Source: an uncultured bacterium | Lineage (GTDB): Bacteria; Pseudomonadota; Gammaproteobacteria; Burkholderiales; CAIKXV01 | Length of the DNA: 46,157 bases | Reading direction: 5' to 3' | Assembly: GCA_903873475.1 (NCBI GenBank) | Contig: CAIQON010000324.1 | Location: 1-46,157 of the forward strand | Shown: positions 17,273-27,500 of the stretch, piece after piece | How positions within the stretch are numbered: the first letter of the stretch is position 1 | How the letters are laid out: each line of letters begins with the position of its first letter | Notes under the pieces: model-generated | Seen by the model: the letters and a program-made list of their open reading frames with translations, nothing else | Told to the model about the DNA's origin: nothing | The model's database searches: none | Translations under genes and position numbers: made by a program

Positions 17273-18601
17273 CTACAGCGACTTCACGAACACCTTGGAG
17301 CGCCGCTGCCAGTTGTAGAGCTGGCGCCGCTCGGCCGGCAGTTCGCTGACGTCCACCTCGTGAAAGCCGTTCTCGACGAACCAGTGCGCGGTGTGGGTGG
17401 TCAGTGCATAGAGCCTGTCGAGCTTCTGTGCACGCGCACGCGCTTCGATATGCAGCAGCAGTGCCTCGCCATGGCCGGCGTTCCGATGGTCGGGATGCAC
17501 GACCAGGCAGGCGAGCTCGGCGGCGCGGGCCGACGGAAACGGGTACAGCGCGGCGCAGCCGATCAGGCGCCGGTCGTGGTCGATCACGGTGAAGTAGCCG
17601 ATCTCGCGTTCGATCCGCTCGCGGCCGCGCTTGACCAGCGTGCCCTCGGCCTCGAGCGGCGCGATCAGCTGCAGTACCGCGCCGACATCGTCGATGCGCG
17701 CCGGGCGCAGCCGCTCGAGCGAATCGCGCGAGATCATCGTGCCGATGCCGTGGTGGGTGAACAGTTCGAGCAGCAGCGCGCCGTCGACATGGCGGCTGAC
17801 CAGGTGCGCGCGCGCGACGCCGCGCCGGCAGGCATCGATCGCCGCCGGCAGGAAGCGTTCGATGTCGGTGCCGCGTCCGACCTTCGACTTCTTCGTGCGC
17901 GCGATCCAGCTCTCGGCACTCGACAGGGTCAGTTCGCGCAGCAGCCGGCCGCGGCCGCGCTGCACGCCGGGCCCGTCGATCATGAAGATCAGCTTCTCGG
18001 CGGCCAGCGCGGTGGCCACCGAGGTCGCGACGTCCTCGACGGTGAGGTTGAACGCCTCACCGGTCGGCGAGTAGCCCAGGGGCGAGACCAGCACGATCTC
18101 GCCGGCGTCCAACCGCCCCCGCAGCGCCGGTACGTCGACCTTGCGCACCGCGCCGGTGTACTTGAGGTCGATGCCCTCGTACACGCCGCGCGGGCAGGCG
18201 ACCACGAAGTTGCCGCTGGCGACGTTCACCGCCGCATTGGCCATCGGCGTGTTCGGCAGCCCGGTCGACAGCAGCGCCTCGATCTCGATGCGCACGATGC
18301 CGTTGGCCTGCTTGACGCAGCCCATCACCGCGTCGTCGGTCACGCGCAGCCCGTTCGCGTACTGCGCCTCGATGCCCTGCCGCGCCATCAGCACCTCGAG
18401 CTGGGGGCGCACGCCATGCACCAGCACCAGGCGCACGCCGAGGCTCGCCAGCAGCGCGACATCGTGCGACAGGTGCACGAGCTGCCCCTCGTCGACGACC
18501 TCGCCGCCGAAGGCGACCACGAAGGTCTTGCCGCGGAACGCGTGGATGTAAGGCGCGGCGGCGCGGAACCAGGTGACGAACGAGGGAGGCGATGTGTTCA
18601 T
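17273..18601 (-). CDS. argA: Amino-acid N-acetyltransferase (N-acetylglutamate synthase)
   Basis: This 442-residue bifunctional-looking ArgA makes N-acetylglutamate, the first step of arginine synthesis. The N-terminal amino-acid-kinase-like domain (about 20-275; [33 protein letters not shown]-like [10 protein letters not shown]) binds arginine and regulates. The C-terminal GNAT domain (about 295-440) has the acetyl-CoA loop as [14 protein letters not shown] and ends with the ArgA signature [23 protein letters not shown] in outline. The ATG overlaps the rsmE stop by four bases, so the two are cotranslated. Confidence 0.95.
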   Translation of the reverse strand: MNTSPPSFVTWFRAAAPYIHAFRGKTFVVAFGGEVVDEGQLVHLSHDVALLASLGVRLVLVHGVRPQLEVLMARQGIEAQYANGLRVTDDAVMGCVKQANGIVRIEIEALLSTGLPNTPMANAAVNVASGNFVVACPRGVYEGIDLKYTGAVRKVDVPALRGRLDAGEIVLVSPLGYSPTGEAFNLTVEDVATSVATALAAEKLIFMIDGPGVQRGRGRLLRELTLSSAESWIARTKKSKVGRGTDIERFLPAAIDACRRGVARAHLVSRHVDGALLLELFTHHGIGTMISRDSLERLRPARIDDVGAVLQLIAPLEAEGTLVKRGRERIEREIGYFTVIDHDRRLIGCAALYPFPSARAAELACLVVHPDHRNAGHGEALLLHIEARARAQKLDRLYALTTHTAHWFVENGFHEVDVSELPAERRQLYNWQRRSKVFVKSL

Positions 18602-19419
18602 GTCGTGGCGGGGGACGAGGCCTGGCGGGGGGTGGATGGAGCCGGCGGGGAGAAGTCGTCGACGATGGCGCGCAGCGCGGCCAGCGCCGCCAGCGCGGCA
18701 GTTTCGGTGCGCAGCACCCGCGGCCCGAGCGTGACCGGACGGTAGCCCGCCGCGCGCGCCAGCGCCGCCTCGACCGGCGAAAAACCGCCCTCGGGCCCGA
18801 CCAGCAGCACCAGCGAACGCGCCGACCCGCCCTCGGGATCGGCCAGCAGTGCCGTCAACTCCTGGGTGAGCGAACGCTCACCTTCAGGATCGAGCAGGCA
18901 CAGCAAGGCACCTGCATCATGCGGCCCGGCGCACGCCGCGTCCAGCGCCATTACCGGGCGGACGTCGAGCAGCCGGTTCAGGCCGCACTGCTCGCTCGCC
19001 GACACCGCCAGCGCCTGCCAGTGGGCGGCCCGTTTCGCCGCCCGCTCGCCCGACAGGCGCACGACGCTGCGCTCGGCCAGCACGGGTGTGAACCGGCGCG
19101 CGCCGAGTTCGACCGCCTTCTCGACCACCCAGTCCATCTTCTCGGTGGCGACCACCGACTGCTGGACATGCACGTCGATGCGCGGCGCGCGGTCGGCCGC
19201 ATGGAAGGCGCCGAGCAGCACCTGTGCCGACTTGCCGCGGCCGGGCTCGAGTACCGCCTCGTACTCGCCACCATGGCCGCAGAACACGGCGACCGGCTGC
19301 CCTTCACGCAGGCGCAGGACGCGCAGCGCATGATGCGAGGCGTCCGGCGGCAGCTCGACGCGGGCGCCGCGGGCGAGCCCGGGAACGGCCTGCGGGCAGT
19401 GAAACCGGGGCGTGAGCAT
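18598..19419 (-). CDS. rsmE: 16S rRNA (uracil-1498-N3)-methyltransferase RsmE
   Basis: This 273-residue SPOUT methyltransferase has an N-terminal PUA-like domain (HHALRVLRLREGQPVAVF) and a C-terminal knot. Key knot motifs are KMDWVVEKAVELGARRFTPV, LLVGPEGGFSPVE and LGPRVLRTETAALAAL, which bind S-adenosylmethionine in the family. It methylates U1498 of 16S rRNA. The ATG at 19419 begins MLTPRFHC, a typical RsmE start. The frame remains open far upstream, but that sequence runs antisense to the phosphatase gene and is not conserved. It heads the minus-strand run toward argA. Confidence 0.94.
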   Translation of the reverse strand: MLTPRFHCPQAVPGLARGARVELPPDASHHALRVLRLREGQPVAVFCGHGGEYEAVLEPGRGKSAQVLLGAFHAADRAPRIDVHVQQSVVATEKMDWVVEKAVELGARRFTPVLAERSVVRLSGERAAKRAAHWQALAVSASEQCGLNRLLDVRPVMALDAACAGPHDAGALLCLLDPEGERSLTQELTALLADPEGGSARSLVLLVGPEGGFSPVEAALARAAGYRPVTLGPRVLRTETAALAALAALRAIVDDFSPPAPSTPRQASSPATT

Positions 19420-19423
19420 CCGT

Positions 19424-19449
19424 GTCCTGGGGTCGGGTCCTGGGGTCGG
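19424..19449. repeat. Tandem 13-base duplication before rsmE
   Basis: GTCCTGGGGTCGG is repeated exactly, head to tail, immediately upstream of the rsmE start in the 171-base divergent gap. It would lie in the 5' leader of rsmE. It is probably a slippage product; no known operator matches it. Confidence 0.5.
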
Positions 19450-19590
19450 AACAGGCCGCTTGCAGCGGGACCGCTGCGGCACAATGGTAGAGTCATCCGA
19501 TTCTACACACCCACCCGTGGCGCACGGCCCGACCAGCGCCGCCGCGACTGCACCCCTCGTATCCATCGCACCATCGTCGTGACCCCACCC

Positions 19591-20442
19591 ATGCCCGACC
19601 CGGCTGCTCCCCCCGCCACCCGGCCGTCCGCGCTGCTCGCCGCCACCGTGGCGGTGGTGCGCGATGTCGCGGCCCGCGAAGTGATGCCGCGCTTCCTGAA
19701 CACCCGGCAGTCGCGCAAGGTCGACGGCAGCGTGGTGACCGAAGCCGACATCGCCGCCCAGCATGCGCTGGCGCCGCTGCTGCGCGAACTGGTCGACTGC
19801 GGCTTCGTCGGCGAGGAGATGACCCACGCCGAGCAGCAGGATGCCTGGGGCGACGGCGCGCAGACGCTCTGGTGCGTCGATCCGATCGACGGCACGTCGA
19901 ACTTCACCGTCGGGCTGCCCAGCTTCGGTATCTCGGTGGCGCTGGTGCGCGCGGGGCGGCCGGTGCTCGGCGTGATCTACGACCCGGTTGCCGACGAAGC
20001 GTTCCAGGCCGAAGACGGACTGGGGGCGTGGCTGAACGGCACGCCGCTGCCGCTGCAGCGGCGCACGGTCGCGCTGCGCCAGGCGATGGCCGGCATCGAA
20101 TTCAAGCGGCTCGACCGGGCGCTGGCGGCGCGCCTGACCGCGAAGGCCCCCTATTGCTCCCAGCGCAACTACGGCTCGAGCGCACTCGAGTGGTGCTACG
20201 CAGCAGCCGGGCGATTTGACGTGTATCTTCACGGCGGTCAGAAGCTCTGGGACTACGCAGCGGGATGGCTGATCTTTCGGGAAGCAGGCGGGCTCTGTGC
20301 ATCGCTCGACCACGACGACTTCTGGGCCGGCGAGGTCTGGGAGAAATCCGTGATCGCGGCACTCGACCCGGCGGTGTTCGAAGAATGGAAGGGATGGCTG
20401 CGCGCGAACTGGCCGGCCCACGCCGGACCGGCCGCGCCCTGA
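19591..20442 (+). CDS. Inositol monophosphatase family protein
   Basis: This 283-residue member of the Mg-dependent inositol monophosphatase family shows the metal-site motifs in order: GEE at 74-76, DPIDGTSNF at 97-105, and WDYAAGWLI near residue 220. Likely activities are inositol phosphate, histidinol phosphate or 3'-phosphoadenosine phosphate hydrolysis; sequence alone does not choose. The ATG at 19591 was chosen because the motif spacing then matches the family. The open frame extends about 1 kb upstream but only antisense to rsmE. It precedes trkA by 55 bases. Confidence 0.88.
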   Translation: MPDPAAPPATRPSALLAATVAVVRDVAAREVMPRFLNTRQSRKVDGSVVTEADIAAQHALAPLLRELVDCGFVGEEMTHAEQQDAWGDGAQTLWCVDPIDGTSNFTVGLPSFGISVALVRAGRPVLGVIYDPVADEAFQAEDGLGAWLNGTPLPLQRRTVALRQAMAGIEFKRLDRALAARLTAKAPYCSQRNYGSSALEWCYAAAGRFDVYLHGGQKLWDYAAGWLIFREAGGLCASLDHDDFWAGEVWEKSVIAALDPAVFEEWKGWLRANWPAHAGPAAP

Positions 20443-20497
20443 GCCCGCGCATGGCCGCGCGGCGCTCCACGCCGCATGCCCTCGCCCGGCAACCCGA

Positions 20498-21919
20498 ATG
20501 AAGATCATCATCCTGGGCGCTGGCCAGGTGGGGTCCACCGTCGCCGAGAGCATGGTGTCCGAAGCGAACGACATCACCATCGTCGACACCGATGGCGACC
20601 GACTGCGCCAGCTGGCCGACCATCTCGACCTGCGCACGGTCGAGGGCAATGCCGCCCATCCGTCGATCCTGCGTGCCGCCGGCGCGGAGGATGCCGACCT
20701 TCTGGTTGCGGTGACCCAGAGCGACCAGGCCAACCTCGTGGCCTGCAAGCTCGCCTCGACCGTATTCAACATCCCGACCCGCATCGCGCGCATCCGGTCG
20801 GCCGACTACCTCGGCCATCCGGAAGTATTCAGCGCGGGCAACTTCTCGGTCGATGTGACGATCTGCCCCGAGCAGATCATGACCGACTACATCACCCGGC
20901 TGATCGAGTTCCCCGAGTCGCTGCAGGTGCTCGACTTCGCGAACGGCCGGCTGCAGATGGTGGCCGTGCGTGCGTTCACCGGCGGCCCGCTGGTCGGGCG
21001 GCCACTGTCCGAGATCCGCGACCATATCCCGGATGTCGACAGCCGGGTCGCCGCGATCTTCCGCGGCGAAGCGCCGCTGATCCCGACCGGCGACACGGTG
21101 ATCCAGCATGGCGACGAGGTCTTCTTCCTGGCCGCCAGGGAACACATCCGTACCGTGCTGCGCGAGCTGCGCCGCGCCGACCAGCCGGTGCGGCGGGTGA
21201 TGATCGCCGGTGGCGGAAACATCGGCTCGCGCCTGGCCGCATCGCTCGAATCGAAGTACCAGGTGAAGCTGATCGAGGTACACAAGCGCGCGGCCGAGCG
21301 GCTGTCGCAGGAGCTCGACCGGACGCTGGTGCTGTGCGGCGACTCCACCGATGAAGAACTGCTGTCGGACGAGCATGTCGGCGAGATGGACGTGTTCTGC
21401 GCGCTGACCAACGACGACGAGAACAACATCATGTCGTCGCTGCTCGCCAAGCGCATGGGCGCACGCCGGGTGATCACGCTGATCAACCGCGCAGCCTATG
21501 TCGACCTGGTGCATGGCGGCCAGATCGACATCGCGCTGTCGCCGGCCACCGTCACCATCGGATCGCTGCTCACGCACGTGCGGCGCGGCGACTGCGTCGC
21601 GGTGCATTCGCTGCGCCGGGGGGCGGCCGAGGCGCTGGAGATCATCGCGCATGGCGACCCGCGCTCGTCGAAGGTGGTCGGGCGCACCGTCGATTCGATC
21701 GGGCTGCCGAAGGGTGCGACGATCGCGGCGATCGTGCGCCGGCGCGATGCGCTGCCAGCCGACGAGATCGCCTGCGCGATCGGCATGGACGACGAGGTGA
21801 TCATCGCGCACCACGACACGGTGATCCAGCGCAACGACCATGTGATCGTGTTCGCGGTGTCGAAGAACCTGGTGCCGAAGATCGAGAAGCTGTTCGCCGT
21901 CGGCGTCGGCTTCTTCTAG
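20498..21919 (+). CDS. trkA: Trk system potassium uptake protein TrkA
   Basis: This 473-residue peripheral regulator of TrkH has duplicated RCK modules. The first NAD-binding Rossmann motif is GAGQVGSTVAE at the N-terminus and the second is GGGNIGSRLA at about residue 237. Each is followed by a TrkA-C domain (VGRPLSEIRDHIPD and VGRTVDSIGLPKGA). It binds nucleotide in the cytoplasm and gates the K+ channel. The stop lies two bases before the trkH start, so the pair is an operon. Confidence 0.96.
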   Translation: MKIIILGAGQVGSTVAESMVSEANDITIVDTDGDRLRQLADHLDLRTVEGNAAHPSILRAAGAEDADLLVAVTQSDQANLVACKLASTVFNIPTRIARIRSADYLGHPEVFSAGNFSVDVTICPEQIMTDYITRLIEFPESLQVLDFANGRLQMVAVRAFTGGPLVGRPLSEIRDHIPDVDSRVAAIFRGEAPLIPTGDTVIQHGDEVFFLAAREHIRTVLRELRRADQPVRRVMIAGGGNIGSRLAASLESKYQVKLIEVHKRAAERLSQELDRTLVLCGDSTDEELLSDEHVGEMDVFCALTNDDENNIMSSLLAKRMGARRVITLINRAAYVDLVHGGQIDIALSPATVTIGSLLTHVRRGDCVAVHSLRRGAAEALEIIAHGDPRSSKVVGRTVDSIGLPKGATIAAIVRRRDALPADEIACAIGMDDEVIIAHHDTVIQRNDHVIVFAVSKNLVPKIEKLFAVGVGFF

Positions 21920-21921
21920 CA

Positions 21922-23403
21922 GTGGCCGATTTCCGTTCGCGCGAGCTGCACCGCAACCTTTCGGTGCTGCACGTGTTCGGACTGATCACGCTGATCTTCG
22001 GCATCACGATGGCATTGCCGCTGGGCGTGTCGCGCTGGCTCGACGACGGCGCCTCCGCGGGCTTCGACCGCGCGATCGCGATCACCGCGGCGGCCGGCGC
22101 GGTGACGTGGCTGTCCACGCTGCGCTACCGGCGCGAACTCGAGATCCGCGACGCGTTCCTGCTGGTGGCGATGGTGTGGGCCGTGCTGCCCGCGTTCGCT
22201 GCGCTGCCGCTGCACTCGGCGATCGATGGCCTGTCCGCGACCGACGCCTACTTCGAGGCGGTATCGGGCATCACTGCCACCGGCGCGACGGTGCTGAGCG
22301 GCCTCGACCACCTGCCACCGTCGATCAACGTCTGGCGCACGCAGATGCACTGGATGGGCGGCATGGGCCTGATCGTGCTGGCGGTGGCGATCCTGCCGCT
22401 GCTCGGCGTCGGCGGGCGCCAGTTGTTCAAGGCCGAGACGCCGGGCCCGATGAAGGAATCGCGACTCACGCCGCGGCTGGCCGAGACCGCCAAGGGCCTG
22501 TGGACGATCTACGGGCTGCTGTCGCTCGCCTGCTGGCTGGCCTACTGGCTGGCCGGCATGAGCGGCCTCGATGCGTTGATGCACATGTTCTCGACCATGG
22601 GACTGGGTGGCTTCTCGAGCTACGACGCGAGCTACGGCCACTTCGATTCACTGGCGATCGAGGTGGTGGCGATCTGCTTCATGCTCGCCTCGGGCATCAA
22701 CTTCATCACCCACTTCAGCGCGTTGCGCGGCCGCAGCCTGCAGCCCTACCGACGCGACCCCGAAGCGCGGCTGTTCATCGGCGTCACCGTCGGCAGCGGG
22801 GTCCTGATCGCCGTCTACCTGTATTTCCTCGGCGTGTACGAAGACCCGCTGGTGGCGCTTCGCTATGCGATGTTCAACACCATCTCGGTGGCGACCACCA
22901 CCGGCTTCGCCAGCACCGACTACGGCGCATGGCCAATGTTCGCCGGGCTGTGGCTGCTGTTCCTGTCGAGCTTCGCCACCTGCGCCGGGTCGACTGGCGG
23001 CGGCATCAAGATCGTGCGCGCAGCCATCCTGTACCAGCAGGTCTACCGCGAGTTCGTGCGCATCCTGCATCCGTACGCGGTAACCCAGGTGAAGGTCGGC
23101 GGCGCGGTCGTGCAGAACAACATCGTGTTCGCGGTACTCGCCTTCCTGTTCGTGTACATCGCGACGATCGTGATCACCACCCTGCTGCTGGTGGCGACCA
23201 ACCTCGACGTGGTCACCGCGTTCAGCGCCGCCGTGGCCTGCGTGAACAACACCGGCCCCGGCCTGGCCGATGTCGGCCCGGCCACGACCTATGCGGTGCT
23301 GACCGACTTCCAGACCTGGGTGTGCACCTTCGCCATGCTGCTCGGCCGGCTGGAGCTGTTCACCCTGCTGATCGTCTTCACCCCCGTCTTCTGGCGCAAA
23401 TAG
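21922..23403 (+). CDS. trkH: Trk system potassium uptake protein TrkH
   Basis: This 493-residue K+ translocating subunit has four fold-repeats. Pore-loop sequences can be read: ITATGATVLSGLDHLP, the second near TMGLGGFSSYDASYG, the third VATTTGFASTDYG and the fourth NNTGPGLADVGP. Around twelve membrane spans are visible. It starts with GTG two bases after trkA and ends with TAG at 23401-23403. The last base of the stop is the first base of a perfect 30-base inverted repeat that probably ends transcription. Confidence 0.95.
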   Translation: MADFRSRELHRNLSVLHVFGLITLIFGITMALPLGVSRWLDDGASAGFDRAIAITAAAGAVTWLSTLRYRRELEIRDAFLLVAMVWAVLPAFAALPLHSAIDGLSATDAYFEAVSGITATGATVLSGLDHLPPSINVWRTQMHWMGGMGLIVLAVAILPLLGVGGRQLFKAETPGPMKESRLTPRLAETAKGLWTIYGLLSLACWLAYWLAGMSGLDALMHMFSTMGLGGFSSYDASYGHFDSLAIEVVAICFMLASGINFITHFSALRGRSLQPYRRDPEARLFIGVTVGSGVLIAVYLYFLGVYEDPLVALRYAMFNTISVATTTGFASTDYGAWPMFAGLWLLFLSSFATCAGSTGGGIKIVRAAILYQQVYREFVRILHPYAVTQVKVGGAVVQNNIVFAVLAFLFVYIATIVITTLLLVATNLDVVTAFSAAVACVNNTGPGLADVGPATTYAVLTDFQTWVCTFAMLLGRLELFTLLIVFTPVFWRK

Positions 23404-23490
23404 AAAAACCCGGGTCAGACACGGATTTGCGGTACTGCCAGGCAGCAGCGCGCTCCCGGCCCGCAAATCCGTGTCTGACCCGGGTTTTTC
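23403..23490. terminator. REP-like perfect inverted repeat, probable bidirectional terminator
   Basis: Arms at 23403-23432 and 23461-23490 are exact reverse complements over 30 bases, with a 28-base loop. Each arm is one REP-like unit of the family also found in ccmF and before gcvH. The left arm starts on the last base of the trkH stop, and the right arm covers two bases of the convergent gene's stop. Runs of T flank the stem in both reading directions (GGGTTTTTC). The geometry strongly suggests that a repeat pair serves as a shared terminator or mRNA 3'-end stabiliser. Confidence 0.75.
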
Positions 23491-24433
23491 AGGAGAGCCA
23501 GGCGAGGATCCTGGGGTCGAAGCCGCCGCGGTGGCGGGCGATCACGGGTTCGGCGGCGTCGATGAAGGCCTGGCGTTCCTGGGCGGTGGGCACGATCACT
23601 TCGTTCTTTGCGGGGTCGAGCTGCGAGAGTACGAACGCGTCCTCGGCACCGGCCAGTTCGCGCTGGTAGACGGTCGCCTCGCGGGCGGCTTCGAGCACGG
23701 CCTGCTGCACGTCGGTCGGCCAGCTGCGCCACACCTGCGTGTTCAGGATGAAGGCGGTGCCGCCGAACAGGTGGCCAGTCAGCGTCATGTAACGGTGATA
23801 GTCCTGCACGCCGAAGTTGTACGTGTTCGTCAGCGGGTTCTCCTGCGCATCGAAGCGCGGCCCTGCAACCTGCTCGACGAACTCCTTCACGTCGACCGGG
23901 ATCGGCACGAAGCCGAGTGCTGCGAACAGTTCTTCGTGCAGCGCGCTCATCTGGGTGCGGATGGTCAGCCCCCGGCAGTCGGCCGGCGTGCGGATCGGGC
24001 GTACCTTGTTCGAGAGGTGGCGGAAGCCGTTGTCCCAGAGCCCGAGCAGCCGCACGCCGGTGTTCGCATGCATGCCGGCCTCGAGCAGTGCGCCGAGTTC
24101 GCCATCGAAAGCCTTGTGCACCGTCGGCCGGTCGCGCACGATGAACGGCAGCTCGAGCGCGCCGAACTCGGGCACCGGCCGGGTGAAGCGCACCGACGAG
24201 ATGTAGCAGGCCTCGAGCTCGCCGCTCTCGACCATCGACGGCAGGTCGCCGGACGGCCGCCCGAGGTCGAGCACGTTGCCGATGAGTTCGAACTGCACGC
24301 GATCCTCGCCCAGGCGCGCGATGAGCCGCTCGCCGAAGCGCCGCGCCGCCTGGTTGTGGATCGACGCCGGCATCTGGTAGCCGCCGAAGCGGATGCGGAT
24401 CGGGGCAGTGGTCGGTGTATTCGACTGCGCCAT
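23489..24433 (-). CDS. TRAP-type solute-binding protein, DctP family, without visible signal peptide
   Basis: This 314-residue protein has the DctP/TeaA fold signatures: FGGYQMPASIHNQAARRFGE near the N-terminus, DLPSMVESGELEACYIS, and the ligand-site region LTIRTQMSALHEELFAALGFVPIPV with the conserved arginine, plus NPLTNTYNFGVQDYHRYMTLTGHLF. Such proteins feed carboxylates to a DctQM permease. No dctQ or dctM is near. The N-terminus (MAQSNTPTTAPIRIRFGGY) has no hydrophobic signal segment, which is unusual for a periplasmic receptor. The upstream frame offers no obvious longer start with a signal. It diverges from the RND operon. Confidence 0.8.
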   Translation of the reverse strand: MAQSNTPTTAPIRIRFGGYQMPASIHNQAARRFGERLIARLGEDRVQFELIGNVLDLGRPSGDLPSMVESGELEACYISSVRFTRPVPEFGALELPFIVRDRPTVHKAFDGELGALLEAGMHANTGVRLLGLWDNGFRHLSNKVRPIRTPADCRGLTIRTQMSALHEELFAALGFVPIPVDVKEFVEQVAGPRFDAQENPLTNTYNFGVQDYHRYMTLTGHLFGGTAFILNTQVWRSWPTDVQQAVLEAAREATVYQRELAGAEDAFVLSQLDPAKNEVIVPTAQERQAFIDAAEPVIARHRGGFDPRILAWLS

Positions 24434-24563
24434 CGCAGCCTCCTCTCGTGTGGTGTGCAGGCCCGGTTGACGACCTGCAAGCCACGGATGCTATCGCAAA
24501 GCGACGCGTTGCCCGACACGGCCATGCGCCAGGGAAAGCGTGCGTTCCCCGGAGCCTTGGGTC

Positions 24564-24569
24564 TAGAAT
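24564..24569 (+). promoter_or_regulatory. Candidate -10 element for the RND efflux operon
   Basis: TAGAAT matches five of six bases of the sigma-70 -10 consensus. It ends six bases before the GTG start at 24576, so transcription from it would begin at or next to the start codon and give a leaderless mRNA. There is no ribosome site before that GTG. No good -35 element is seen at the right distance. Confidence 0.3.
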
Positions 24570-24575
24570 GCCTCG

Positions 24576-27500
24576 GTGAACGAACCGACGCCTGCCCCAG
24601 CCCCCTCGACCTTCTCCGTCGTCGGGCTCGCGCTCAGGCGGCCGTACACGTTCATCGTGATGGCGCTGCTGATCCTGCTCGCCACGCCGTTCGTCCTGCG
24701 CAACATGGCGACGGACATCTTTCCCGAGATCGACATCCCGGTGGTCTCGATCATCTGGACCTACAACGGGCTGTCGGCACAGGAGATGGGCCAGCGCGTG
24801 GCCAACACCACCGAGCGTGGCCTGACGACCACTGTCAGCGACATCGCGCATATCGAGTCGGTCTCGCTCACCGGCGTCTCGGTGCTGAAGATCTTCTTCC
24901 AGCAGGGTGCGAACATCCAGACCGCGCTCGCGCAGGTGGTGGCGGCGGTGCAGCCGCAGGTGCGCCAGCTGCCCCCGGGCATCACGCCGCCGCTGATCAT
25001 CAAGTATTCGGCCTCGAGCATCCCGGTGGTGCAGCTCGCGCTGTCGAGCCCGACGCTGCCCGAGCAGGCGGTGTTCGACGCCGCGGTGACCCAGTTGCGC
25101 CCGCAGCTGGTGACCATCCCGGGCGCGGCGATCCCGTTCCCGTACGGCGGCAAGATCCGCGTGGTGTCGGTCGACCTGGACATCCCGGCGCTGCAGGCGC
25201 GCGGGCTCGCACCGGCCGACGTGGTGAACGCGGTCAACGCCCAGAACCTCATCCTGCCGGCCGGCACCGCGAAGTTCGGCGACACCGAATACAGCGTGAA
25301 GATGAACAGCTCGCCGGATGCGATCACCGGGCTGGGCGAACTGCCGGTGCGCACCACCGGCGGCACCACGGTCTACCTGCGCGACGTCGCAGCGGTGCGC
25401 GACGGCTTCTCGCCGCAGACCAACGTGGTGCGCCAGGACGGCAACCGCGGCGTGCTGCTGTCGGTGCTGAAGAACGGTGGCGCATCGACGGTCGACATCG
25501 TGAACGACCTGCTCGCGATGCTGCCCAAGGCGGTGAAGATCCTGCCGGAAGACATCAAGGTCACGCCGCTGTTCGACCAGTCGGTGTTCGTGAAGGCGGC
25601 GGTGAACGCCGTGGTGGTCGAGGCGCTGATCGCCGCCGGCCTCACCGCACTGATGGTGCTGCTGTTCCTGGGCAACTGGCGCAGCACGGTGATCATCGCG
25701 ATGACCATCCCGCTGTCGATCCTGGCCTCGATCATCATGCTGCACATCCTGGGCGAGACGCTGAACCTGATGACGCTGGGTGGCCTCGCGCTGTCGGTCG
25801 GCATCCTGGTCGACCAGGCGATCGTGACGATCGAGAACATCGAGCGCCACCTGCATCTGGGCAAGCCGCTGGAAGAGGCGATCCTCGTCGGCGCCGGCGA
25901 GATCGGCGTGCCAGCCTTCGTCGCCACGCTGTGCATCTGCATCGTGTTCGTGCCGATGTTCTTCCTGTCCGGCGTCGCGCGCTTCCTGTTCGTACCGCTG
26001 GCCGAGGCGGTGGTGTTCGCGATGATCGCGTCCTACATCCTGTCGCGCACGCTGGTGCCGACGATGGTGATGCTGCTGATGCGCGACGTGCACGGCAGGG
26101 TTGAGCCTGCCGGCGCCCGGCCGAGCCTGCTGCAGCGGGTCTACCGCGGCTTCGACCAGAAATTCGAGCATGTGCGTCGCGCATACACCATCACGCTGTC
26201 GGCCGCGCTGGCTTCGCGCAAGACCTTCGCGGTGGTGTTCCTCGGCTTCTGCGCGCTGTCCTGCCTGCTGTTCCCGTTCCTCGGCCAGGACTTCTTTCCG
26301 TCGGTCGACGCCGGGCAGATCCGCCTGCACCTGCGCGCGCCGACCGGTACCCGCATCGAGCAGACCGCGCGCATCGCCGACCAGGTCGAGACCGCGATCC
26401 GCGAGATGGTCCCGCCGGAAGAGCTCGAGACCATCCTCGACAACATCGGCGTGCCCAACAGCGGCATCAACCTGTCCTACAGCAACGCCGGCACCATCGG
26501 CACCTTCGACGCGGAAGTGCTGATCGCGCTGAAGAAGGGCCACCGGCCTACCGACGAGATCATCAGCCAGTTACGCCTGGAACTGCCGAAGCGGTTCCCC
26601 GGCGTCGAGTTCTTCTTCCAGCCCGCGGACATCGTCACCCAGATCCTGAACTTCGGCCTGCCGGCGGCGATCGACATCCAGTTCTCCGGCGCACGCATGG
26701 AGCAGAACGCGGCGCTGGCCGGCGAACTGGTGAAGTCGATCCGGCAGATCCCGGGCGCGGTCGACGTGCATGTGCACCAGCGGCTCGACAACCCGGCCAT
26801 CGACCTGCGCATGGACCGCGCGCGGCTGCAGCAGGTGGGCATGACCGCCTTCAACGTCGGCCAGAACGTGCTGATCTCGCTCTCGGGCAGCGCGCAGACG
26901 GCCCCGGCGTTCTGGCTCAACCCGGCCAACGGCGTGGTGTACAGCGTGCAGATGTCGGCGCCGCAGTACAGCATCGATTCGCTCGACGGCCTGCTCAACA
27001 TCCCGGTCGGCGCAGCGGGCGTGGGCAGCCTGGCCGGCAGCGCACCGCAGGTGCTGGGCAACCTGGTCGAAGCGCGGCCGGGGCGCAGCCTGTCGATCGT
27101 CTCGCGCTACAACCTGTCGCCGGTGGTCGATGTCTACGTGAGCGTGCAGGGCACCGACCTGGCCTCGGTCGCGCGCCAGGTCGAGAAGAAAGTCGATGAG
27201 ATCCGTCCGAAGCTGCCGCGCGGCAGCGACGTCACGATCCGCGGCCAGGTGCTGACCATGCAGGAGTCGTTCCTCGGCCTGGGCGTGGGCCTGGCGATGG
27301 CGATCGTGCTGGTCTACCTGCTGATCGTGGTCAACTTCCAGTCGTGGACCGACGCCTTCATCATCATCATGGCGCTGCCCGCGGCGCTCGGCGGCATCGC
27401 CTGGATGCTGTTCATCACCGGCACCACGCTGAGCGTGCCGGCGCTCACTGGCGCGATCATGACGATGGGCGTGGCTACCGCCAACAGCATCCTGGTCGTG

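Noticed and set aside
23415-26543. A 1042-codon minus-strand open frame opposite the RND pump
   Set aside because: Its sequence is His/Arg/Asp-rich without domains, and the other strand encodes a clear RND permease.
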